From assembly GCA_965219165.1 (NCBI GenBank), contig CBDCMW010000002.1, forward strand, positions 806,001-870,000: DNA of 64,000 bases, given 5' to 3'. The stretch comes from Aldehydirespirator sp965219165. GTDB lineage: Bacteria > Actinomycetota > Acidimicrobiia > Acidimicrobiales > Aldehydirespiratoraceae. Made by a program: the position numbers and the translations under genes. Positions 9,003 to 16,066 of the stretch are shown piece after piece; the first letter of the stretch is position 1, and each line of letters begins with the position of its first letter. Under the pieces are notes generated by a model that saw only the letters and a program-made list of their open reading frames with translations, was not told where the DNA came from and searched no databases.

Positions 9003-10133
9003 GTGGGCAGTCTGACGGTTTCCTTCGTCCGAGCGGTCAACAAACCGGGCAGGTACTACGACCTGCACGGCCTGATGCTGCGGGTGGCACCCGGAGGGTC
9101 CAAGCAGTGGGTCTGGCGGGGCACCTTCCGAGGCCACCGCAAGGACATCGGGCTGGGAGGCGTGGCGTACACCACGCTGGCAGAGGCCCGCGACATCGCC
9201 TTCGAGTACCGCAAGCTGGCCAGAGCCGGCAAGGACCCCAGGTCGCTGAAGCGGGTCGACCCGGTCCCCACCTTCGCGGAGGCGGTCGAGCAAGTCATCG
9301 CAGTGCACCGTCCAGGCTGGAAAGAGACCGGCCGCTCCGAGGAGAACTGGCGGTCGTCGCTGGAGCGCTACACCTATCCCGCCATCGGGGCCACTCCTGT
9401 TGATCAGATCACCAGCGCCGACCTGGTGCAGGTGCTCCTGCCCGTCTGGCACACCAGGCCTGAGACCGCCCGCAAGCTCAAGACCCGCCTAGGAATGGTG
9501 ATGCGCTGGTGCATCGCCGTGGGCTACCGCTCCGACGACCCCGCAGGCCCGGCGGTCTCCGCGGCGCTGCCTCGCCATACCGCCCCGACGCAGCACCTTG
9601 CCAGCCTGCCCCACACAGAGGTCGCGGCGGCGCTCGCCGAGCTCGAAGCATCCCCCCGAACGTGGCCGCCCACGATCGCGTGCCTGAGGTTCCTCGCGGC
9701 CACCGCTGCCCGCTCCGGCGAGGCCAGGTTCGCCACATGGACCGAAATCGACCTCCACGCCCGAACCTGGACGGTGCCGGCCCATCGCACCAAGACCAGC
9801 CGGGAGCATGTGGTGCCGTTGTCCACGGTGGCGATTTCCGTGCTGGACGTGGCCCACCGCTACTCGGGCGGCTCCGGGACGGTGTTCACCTCGCCAGCCG
9901 GTCGGGTGCTTAGCAACGGTGCAATGTCGAAGCTCACCCGGCCCTTAGGGTTCACGCCTCACGGGCTACGGGCCTCGTTCCGGTCGTGGGCAGCCGAGAC
10001 CGGGGTTCCCCGAGAGGTCGCCGAGGCCGCGCTCGCGCACTCGGCCGGAGCGTTGGAGCGCGCCTACCAACGTTCCGACCTGCTCGACGCCCGCCGAGAG
10101 GTCATGGAAGCCTGGGGCCGCCACATCACATAG
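9003..10133 (+). CDS. P4-type tyrosine recombinase/integrase
   Basis: Site-specific recombinase that would integrate or excise a mobile element. The N-terminal part (VSFVRAVNKPGRYYDLHGLMLRV) is the arm-binding domain typical of P4-like integrases (DUF4102 type). The catalytic domain carries the expected residues: Arg in TAARSGEARFATWTEIDL, Lys in HRTKTSREHVVPL, HGLR followed by SFRSWA, His in ALAHSAG and the tyrosine nucleophile in ERAYQRSD. All are present, so it is probably active. GTG 9003 is chosen over ATG 8931 because GGGAG lies 7 nt upstream and the N-terminus then matches the family. It borders the repeat-rich coiled-coil array at 10.2-21.8 kb, which may be its element. Confidence 0.88.
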   Translation: MGSLTVSFVRAVNKPGRYYDLHGLMLRVAPGGSKQWVWRGTFRGHRKDIGLGGVAYTTLAEARDIAFEYRKLARAGKDPRSLKRVDPVPTFAEAVEQVIAVHRPGWKETGRSEENWRSSLERYTYPAIGATPVDQITSADLVQVLLPVWHTRPETARKLKTRLGMVMRWCIAVGYRSDDPAGPAVSAALPRHTAPTQHLASLPHTEVAAALAELEASPRTWPPTIACLRFLAATAARSGEARFATWTEIDLHARTWTVPAHRTKTSREHVVPLSTVAISVLDVAHRYSGGSGTVFTSPAGRVLSNGAMSKLTRPLGFTPHGLRASFRSWAAETGVPREVAEAALAHSAGALERAYQRSDLLDARREVMEAWGRHIT

Positions 10134-10186
10134 CAGGAGGCATCACCAGCCACCGAGGATCCCCCCGGCACCAATCGCGATGCCGG

Positions 10187-10660
10187 CTAGCCCGACGGGG
10201 CGGTCTGTGCCGCGTCGCTGGCTTCAAGCAGGGCGACGAGTCTCGCCAGCGTCACGGCGATCTCCTGCTGGTTCTCCTCCAGCTTGGTGAACCTGGCGTC
10301 GATGTCGTCTTCGAGCTTGGTGAATCGGGCGTCGATGTTCTTATCGAGCCTCGTGATCCTGTCCTCGAGCCTGGTCATCCTGTCGCTGGCCTCGTTGAAG
10401 TTGAACAGCATCAGACCTGCCATGAGGCCCACCAGCAGGATCGGAATGGCGGTCTCGTTGAACTTGGCCCATGAGGCTCCCACATAGCCGCGGCGCGGTG
10501 CGGCCAGGGCATCGTCGGAGGCTGGCGCCGTTGGTCGGGGGTCGGGTGATGGGGCCATTCGAGCAGATGGTTGAGCAGCAGCAGAGTCAGCGGATAAGGA
10601 CACAGCAACCTCGTTCCAGTCGGGTGAGCAGACGGCAGAGCCGAGGCACACCGTAAACAC
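10187..10660 (-). CDS. Family A membrane-anchored coiled-coil protein, copy 1
   Basis: 157 residues of unknown function. A Pro/Ala-rich N-terminus (about 1-56) is followed by one transmembrane segment (ETAIPILLVGLMAGLMLF) and a coiled coil built of 11-residue units, LEDRITRLDKN then IDARFTKLEDD, closing with a conserved ENQQEIAVTLARLVALLE segment. The 11-residue periodicity (hendecad) is visible directly. Similar copies lie at 11057-11864, 15294-15918 and 18966-19553; this one is closest to the last. The start is uncertain: the N-terminal PDPRPTAPASD segment is conserved between copies, but no SD is visible and a start at the GTG of YVGASWAKF is possible. Confidence 0.6.
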   Translation of the reverse strand: MFTVCLGSAVCSPDWNEVAVSLSADSAAAQPSARMAPSPDPRPTAPASDDALAAPRRGYVGASWAKFNETAIPILLVGLMAGLMLFNFNEASDRMTRLEDRITRLDKNIDARFTKLEDDIDARFTKLEENQQEIAVTLARLVALLEASDAAQTAPSG

Positions 10661-10668
10661 CCGGTGGC

Positions 10669-10790
10669 GAGGTCGTTACCCAGCATACATCAACACTCAC
10701 CGAAGTGCCAACAATAGGCCACGACTCCTCCTTACCAGCGGCGGTCGGAGGTCGTTACCCAGCATACATCAACACTCACCGAAGTGCCAG
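10669..10790. repeat. Duplicated 42-bp upstream segment of family A
   Basis: An identical 42-bp sequence beginning GAGGTCGTTACCCAGCATAC occurs at 10669-10710 and 10749-10790, 80 bp apart in direct orientation. Related sequence precedes every family A copy (near 11855, 15910 and 19548), so this looks like the family promoter or leader region, duplicated here. Confidence 0.75.
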
Positions 10791-11013
10791 CTTGAGCAAT
10801 CGCGAGCTGGCGCCCCAGTGAGTGCGCCGTTTCGGCTGGTTCGCTGTCATCAACGTTGCTGGCGGCCTCTCGGTGGTCGGGAGCGGGATCGTCGGAGGGC
10901 GGCTCGCCTGCGTCCCGCTGGCCGGGGTGGCGAAGCGTGAAACCCCCAGGCGTCAGCAAGTGGCCCTCCACCCTGGCCAGCCTCTCCCGGCTGTCCGAGA
11001 CATCACGGCCCAT
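10732..11013 (-). pseudogene. Family B coiled-coil protein, 3' remnant
   Basis: Open frame starting MGRDVSDSRERLARVEGHLL and continuing GGFTLRHPGQRDAGEPP, which matches the C-terminal half of the family B protein at 20347-20700. The transmembrane and linker part (MDTSTLDFNTL...) is absent. The region beyond about 10840 no longer matches the family and runs into the 42-bp repeat. Partial copies of the same segment recur near 11250-11348 and at 15122-15250 in the same orientation, so these are duplicated relics rather than intact genes. Confidence 0.6.
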
Positions 11014-11056
11014 GTGAGATCGGCGTGAAGCTGGCTAGCGGGACTCGGCTGCTTCG

Positions 11057-11864
11057 CTAGCCCGATGGAGTGGCCTCTGCCTCGTCGTGAGCTTCGAAGA
11101 GGGCAACGAGTCTCGCCAGCGTCAGGGCGATGTCGTGCTGGTTCTCCTCCAGCTTGGTGAACCTGGCGTCCACGGTGGCGAACCTGGCGTCGATCTCGTT
11201 ATCCAGCTTGGTGAATCTGGCGTCGATGTCGTCTTCGAGCTTGGTGACGTCCCGCTGGCCGGGGTGGCGAAGCGTGAAACCCCCAGGCGTCAGAGTGGCC
11301 CTCCACCCTGGCCAGCCTCTCCCGGCTGTCCGAGACATCACGGCCCATGTGAGATCGGCGTGAAGCTGGCTACCTCGGCTGCTTCGGAGTGGCCTCTGCC
11401 TCGTCGTGAGCTTCGAAGAGGGCAACGTCTCGCCACCTGGCGTCGATCTCGTCTTCGAGCTTGGTGAACCTGGCGTCGATCTCGTCTTCGAGCTTGGTGA
11501 ACCTGGCGTCCACGGCGGTGAATCTGGCGTCGATGTCGTCTTCGAGTCTGGTGATCCTGTCGCTGGTCTCGTCGAAGCTGAAGATCACCAGACCTACGAT
11601 GACGGTCACGACCAGGCTCGGGATGACGTTGTCGCTGAACTTGGCCCATCCGGCTGCCATAAAGCCGCGGCGCGGCGCGGCCACGGCCTCGTCGGCGGCT
11701 GGTGCCGTTGGTCGGGAATCGGGTGCTGGGACCATTTGAGCAGGTGGTTGAGCGGCGGCAGAGTCAGCGGATGAGGACACAAGAACCTCGTTCGGGTCGG
11801 GTGAGCGGACGGCAGAGCCGAGGGCACACCGTTGACACCCGGTGGCAAGGTCGTGCCCCAGCAT
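11057..11864 (-). pseudogene. Family A coiled-coil protein, copy 2, rearranged
   Basis: N-terminal half intact (MLGHDLATGCQ... PDSRPTAPAADEAVAAPRRG, transmembrane IPSLVVTVIVGLVIFSF, then IDARFTAVDARFTKLEDE units) from 11864 to about 11437. The frame then runs into a foreign C-terminus ending ATPKQPR at 11370. The missing end (KLDNEIDARFATVDARFTKLEENQHDIALTLARLVALFE) is present further on at 11057-11246. Between the two sits about 190 bp that is itself a partial copy of 10912-11100 (family B relic plus the next gene end). The frame 11370-11864 could still make a 164-residue membrane protein. Confidence 0.65.
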
Positions 11865-11903
11865 ACATCAACAGGGGCTGAAGTGCAGAGCCCCTGCTCG
11901 CCG

Positions 11904-13595
11904 CTAGAACAGTCGGATCTTGGCCAGTGAGTGAGTCAGCGGAACGGATTCACCCGACGTCTCCGGCGGGACGTCCAGCTTCTGCTCGCCGTACAGCTTG
12001 AACCAGGCCTCCCCGCCTCGGGGATCGACGCTGATGAGCGCGTACGACGCCTCGGTGTACAGCGCGAGGCGGCGGAAGCGGTGGCCTTCTGCGGTCTCGC
12101 CGTCGTCCGCGGCACCGAGACGCAGCGCCCACGACACCAGCCGCGAGGGGTTGTACGTGACTGCGCTAGAGGTGAGCTGATAGACGCGGTTGCCGGCGTC
12201 ATCGTCGAGAGAGAAGACCGCGGATGCGTGGACATCGCCGCTGAGCACCGCCACCTTGATGCCGCGCCCGGCCGCCCCGAACAGCGCTTCCATCAAAGCG
12301 GCCCGCTCGACGTCGTGGAGTTCGTGCTCCCAGGAGTCCCGCAGATCGTCGCCGAGGCCCCCCACATACTCGTCGGCGTGCACAACCGCGGCGCGTGTGT
12401 GCAACACGGGCACCGCGGAGACCACGAACAGGAACGGCGTCTGCTCGGGATCGAGACCGGCCGCCCAGCCAGCGAAGCGATCGAACTGCTCGCGGCCCAG
12501 GATGCGGTAGCTGTCGCGCTCGATGTCGCGATGGCCGCGCCCGTCGAGGACATAGAAGGCGCAGCCGCCGCGCCGGAACGAGTAGTCGAACTCGTCGCCC
12601 GCGGTCGGCGGGTTGTGGCTGTGCTGGTACTCGAAGTAGACCTGCTTTGCGACGCTGAACATCCGCTTGACCAGTTCCATGCCCTCCCCATAGGTGAGGC
12701 CCCGCTCCTCGTAGTCCGGCAGCATCTGTGCCAGGCCGTCCTGATCGTTCTCAGGGTCGAAGTAGTGAGATCCCCAGCCGTCGGCAATCTCGTGGTCGTC
12801 CCAGATCATGTAGCTGGGGAAGCTGTCGAACACTCGTTGCAGGCTGTCGAAGCCCCAGTAGCCGCGGTAGATGTCGCGATACCAGCTGAGCAGGGCATCG
12901 CGTTCAGGCAGCAGCGTCCCGTCGTGCTTGCGTATCCGGGCGTTGAGGTACTTCCAGATGTCCAGCGTGTCGACGCCGTCGGTGTAGGCCTGGTCGCCGC
13001 CGGCAATGACCAGGTCGACCTCGGAGCGGTGGCGCTGCAGCGTGGCGTCGAGGAAGTGCCACATCTGGAGGTTGGCGGTCTCGGTGCGCTTCCTGAACAG
13101 ACCGTTTATCTCGTAGGGCATGTGGCACGACAACAGGGCGAACTGGAACGGTCGCCGCTCGCTCTCGGGAGGCGGAGTCCGGAAGCGCCGCAGCCGGTTG
13201 TGGCCGAGCATGACGCACTCCCGGTCATGCGAGTACAGCGCATAGCCGTAGACCGTGTCGGGCTCGAGTCCGTCCACATCCACGACATGGGTCGTGTCGG
13301 CGGCGTAGTCGTCGATCTCGAAGTCGTCGCGGCGCGCCGCACGCAGCACCGCAGAGACTTCTTGCACGGCCAGGGGCACAGTGCTCAGCGCGGCCATGAG
13401 GGAGGCCTCGCCCGCATGGGCGTCGAGGGTGCGGCCCTCGACATACAGGAACAGGCTGAAGCGGCCCGGCTGTCCGGTTCTCAGCCAGATGCGGGCGCTG
13501 TTCGGTGTGGAGTGCCCCACGATCGCCGCGATCCGCAAGCGCGGATTTGGCCATGGACGGTCAGTCTTGAAGACGAACGAGTCGGAAGAGTGCAT
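11904..13595 (-). CDS. PhoD-like metallophosphatase
   Basis: 563-residue member of the PhoD/metallophosphatase superfamily, hydrolysing phosphomonoesters or diesters. An N-terminal beta-sandwich (NSARIWLRTGQPGRFSLFLYVEG) precedes the catalytic domain. Metal-ligand motifs are visible: SCHMPYE, AGGDQAYTDGVDTLDIW, IWDDHEIADGWGSHYFDPE and SGDVHASAVF. No signal peptide or Tat motif is seen, unlike classical secreted PhoD, so a cytoplasmic role is likely. It is flanked by an ATPase gene and by ~0.8 kb direct repeats; a short fragment of a second copy lies near 20211. Substrate unknown. Confidence 0.82.
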   Translation of the reverse strand: MHSSDSFVFKTDRPWPNPRLRIAAIVGHSTPNSARIWLRTGQPGRFSLFLYVEGRTLDAHAGEASLMAALSTVPLAVQEVSAVLRAARRDDFEIDDYAADTTHVVDVDGLEPDTVYGYALYSHDRECVMLGHNRLRRFRTPPPESERRPFQFALLSCHMPYEINGLFRKRTETANLQMWHFLDATLQRHRSEVDLVIAGGDQAYTDGVDTLDIWKYLNARIRKHDGTLLPERDALLSWYRDIYRGYWGFDSLQRVFDSFPSYMIWDDHEIADGWGSHYFDPENDQDGLAQMLPDYEERGLTYGEGMELVKRMFSVAKQVYFEYQHSHNPPTAGDEFDYSFRRGGCAFYVLDGRGHRDIERDSYRILGREQFDRFAGWAAGLDPEQTPFLFVVSAVPVLHTRAAVVHADEYVGGLGDDLRDSWEHELHDVERAALMEALFGAAGRGIKVAVLSGDVHASAVFSLDDDAGNRVYQLTSSAVTYNPSRLVSWALRLGAADDGETAEGHRFRRLALYTEASYALISVDPRGGEAWFKLYGEQKLDVPPETSGESVPLTHSLAKIRLF

Positions 13596-13674
13596 AAGCG
13601 TAGTCGAATGTTTCGGCGGCAGCTGGTGCAGGTGAAGCGCAGTGTAGTGCCGGACACGAGGACGGTGCGCTGAA

Positions 13675-15063
13675 CTACCGCAGCGGAAGCACGGTGTTGA
13701 CCAGTGCGCCCCAGTTCCTCAGCGGCAGCTCGATCTGGGGACGCGGCAACGCACCGTAGTCGGCGACGCCGTGGTGGGCGATCCGCAGTTCCATGACCGC
13801 GGCGCGCATCTCAGTCAATGCGGCCGAAGCGAATGACGAACCGAGACCGTGGTTCTCGATGACTGGCCCCTGGCTGTCCTCCGCCGTACCGCCGAGCGCG
13901 GCGAGATGGGTGCACAGTGTCTGCAGGCACCTCATGGCGTCGGCGTCGGTGTACCGGGCGTCGAAACGGTCGTCGAGGCTGCGATGGAGCTCTGCGCACG
14001 CACCGACGCCATCGGCCGGGTGCTTCAGCAGCTGGCGGTACGTGTCGGGAGAGATCAGCCTCACCGTGACCAGCGCCGCCGCGAACCCTGCGATCTTGTC
14101 CGCGGCCAAGCGCCCCGAGTATCCCGTGGTGCCCGTCGACTCGCGGGCCACGCGCAGCAGTTGCGTCCCGAGCTCTGTGGCCCGCGCGACGTTGCGGTAG
14201 CTGCCGTAGGTGCAGAATGGGACCAACGCCAGAATCTCGCAGATCTGCCTGAAGGCGCCCGGGTCGATCCTCTTGGCCCAGCCGGCCGCGTCGAGGCCGT
14301 CGCCGACCATGCCGATGACGTGCCGGGCCAAGGCGTGCGGGAGCTGCAGCGACTGATTCACCGTGCTCTCCAAGTACGAAGTCGCCTCGTAGTGGTTCCC
14401 ACGGGCCTGCCGGATGGCGTGCTCCAGGGCCTGCCGGTTGACGGCGAGCACGACGTACACCCCCGGAACATCGAACATCAAGTGAGCTTGTTCTACGAGC
14501 CGCACTGCGTAGTCCGGCTCGCAGCGGTCGACTTCGTCGACGAGCAGCACCAGCGGGCGGTCGTCGGTGAGCGCGGTGAGCTGTCGCTGGAACGATGCCA
14601 GGCGGTCTCTAGTCTGCTCCCATTGACTGCGACGACGGCCCAGCAGTCCCTTCAGGCTGACCAAGCCATAGGTCCTGCTGGCGATCAGCCCGTCCAAGGT
14701 CAACGCGAAATGGCGCGCCGCTTGCCGGGCACTGCGCCGCAGCCGGTATGTCCGCAACTCGCTGAGCGTCTCGGTGATGTTGTAGGTCAAGTCCAGCAGC
14801 GGGTTCTTCGTGTAGCTCTGGGTGTACGCATTGAATTCGAGCAGGCGCGGCGGGCGGGGCTCGTGCTGGCGCAATTCGGCCGCGCACATCTGCAGGAACA
14901 TCGTCTTTCCCGATCCCCACTCCCCATCGACAAGGTGCAGGCTCGACCCCTCGCCGGCCATCAGCAGCGTGCAGAATTCCGTGGCGAGGCGACCTCGTTC
15001 GAAACGATCATCCACAGCCGTCACACCGACCGGCTCACGAGGCCGCTGTTGCCGAGCCGCCAT
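13675..15063 (-). CDS. KAP-family P-loop NTPase
   Basis: 462 residues. Walker A GEWGSGKT at about 47-54 and Walker B LVLLVDEVDRCEPD at about 176-189 with the KAP-style Asp-Glu-x-Asp; the segment ARLLEFNAYTQSY-like (LLEFNAYTQS) matches the KAP region after the P-loop. Unlike many KAP proteins I see no transmembrane pair inserted in the P-loop domain. KAP ATPases include phage-exclusion protein PifA, and many sit in defence or mobile regions; that role here is inference. It lies 79 bp upstream of the PhoD gene on the same strand, so the pair is probably one transcript, and direct repeats bracket both. Confidence 0.8.
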   Translation of the reverse strand: MAARQQRPREPVGVTAVDDRFERGRLATEFCTLLMAGEGSSLHLVDGEWGSGKTMFLQMCAAELRQHEPRPPRLLEFNAYTQSYTKNPLLDLTYNITETLSELRTYRLRRSARQAARHFALTLDGLIASRTYGLVSLKGLLGRRRSQWEQTRDRLASFQRQLTALTDDRPLVLLVDEVDRCEPDYAVRLVEQAHLMFDVPGVYVVLAVNRQALEHAIRQARGNHYEATSYLESTVNQSLQLPHALARHVIGMVGDGLDAAGWAKRIDPGAFRQICEILALVPFCTYGSYRNVARATELGTQLLRVARESTGTTGYSGRLAADKIAGFAAALVTVRLISPDTYRQLLKHPADGVGACAELHRSLDDRFDARYTDADAMRCLQTLCTHLAALGGTAEDSQGPVIENHGLGSSFASAALTEMRAAVMELRIAHHGVADYGALPRPQIELPLRNWGALVNTVLPLR

Positions 15064-15121
15064 GCCGCAAGCCTAAGCCGCTGAACGGGCAGGTGCCCCC
15101 AAGCCGCTGGGAATCCCGTGA

Positions 15122-15250
15122 TCAGAACTGGGGAATCTCAGTGATCTGCGTCCCCCGGCCGGGATGGCGAAGCGTGAAACCCCCAGGCGCCAGCAGGTGG
15201 CCCTCCACCCTGGCCAGCCTCTCCCGGCTGTCCGAGACATCACGGCCCAT
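15122..15250 (-). pseudogene. Family B coiled-coil remnant
   Basis: 42 codons from MGRDVSDSRERLARVEGHLL to a stop, nearly identical to the remnants at 10732-11013 and 11250-11348 and to the C-terminal half of 20347-20700, without the membrane segment. It forms the left edge of the direct repeat that continues into family A copy 3. Confidence 0.6.
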
Positions 15251-15293
15251 GTGAGATCGGCGTGAAGCTGGCTAGCGGGACTCGGCTGCTTCG

Positions 15294-15918
15294 CTAGCCC
15301 GATGGAGTGGCCTCTGCCTCGTCGTGAGCTTCGAAGAGGGCAACGAGTCTCGCCAGCGTCAGGGCGATGTCGTGCTGGTTCTCCTCCAGCTTGGTGAACC
15401 TGGCGTCCACGGTGGCGAACCTGGCGTCGATCTCGTTATCCAGCTTGGTGAATCTGGCGTCGATGTCGTCTTCGAGCTTGGTGAACCTGGCGTCGATCTC
15501 GTCTTCGAGCTTGGTGAACCTGGCGTCGATCTCGTCTTCGAGCTTGGTGAACCTGGCGTCCACTGCGGTGAATCTGGCGTCGATGTCGTCTTCGAGTCTG
15601 GTGATCCTGTCGCTGGTCTCGTTGAAGCTGAAGATCACCAGGCCTACGATGACGGTCACGACCAAGCTCGGGATGGCGTTGTCGCTGAACTTGGCCCATC
15701 CGGCTGCCATAAAGCCGCGGCCGGCGCGGCGCGGCCACGGCCTCGTCGGCGGCTGGTGCCGTTGGTCGGGAATCGGGTGCTGGGACCATTTGAGCAGGTG
15801 GTTGAGCGGCGGCAGAGTCAGCGGATGAGGACACAAGAACCTCGTTCGGGTCGGGTGAGCGGACGGCAGAGCCGAGGGCACACCGTTGACACCCGGTGGC
15901 AAGGTCGTGCCCCAGCAT
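15294..15918 (-). pseudogene. Family A coiled-coil protein, copy 3, frameshifted N-terminus
   Basis: The longest coiled coil of the family: after the membrane segment (IPSLVVTVIVGLVIFSF) come seven or so 11-residue units (IDARFTKLEDE, IDARFTAV, IDARFATV), ending ENQHDIALTLARLVALFEAHDE. The N-terminal MLGHDLATGCQ... frame (from 15918) is out of phase with the rest because of 4 extra bases around 15720 within a GC-rich stretch (CGGCCGGCGCGGCGCGG). ATG 15710 (MAAGWAKF) would give an intact 138-residue protein, so the gene may still work if that is the true start for the family. Confidence 0.6.
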
Positions 15919-16066
15919 ACATCAACACGGGCTGAAGTGTCATCGCGATGAACGGATACGCAGCAGCGGTAACCGATTCTTGGGGACACGCTTGATGTTT
16001 CGACGTAGTGTCGCGGAGTCGGTCGTCGTGGGAGTGGGCCGGCGAGCGAACCGAAGGGGGAAGGTC

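Noticed and set aside
8491..10140. tRNA-based attachment site next to the integrase
   Set aside because: No T-loop/acceptor sequence or duplicated core could be found by eye on either strand.
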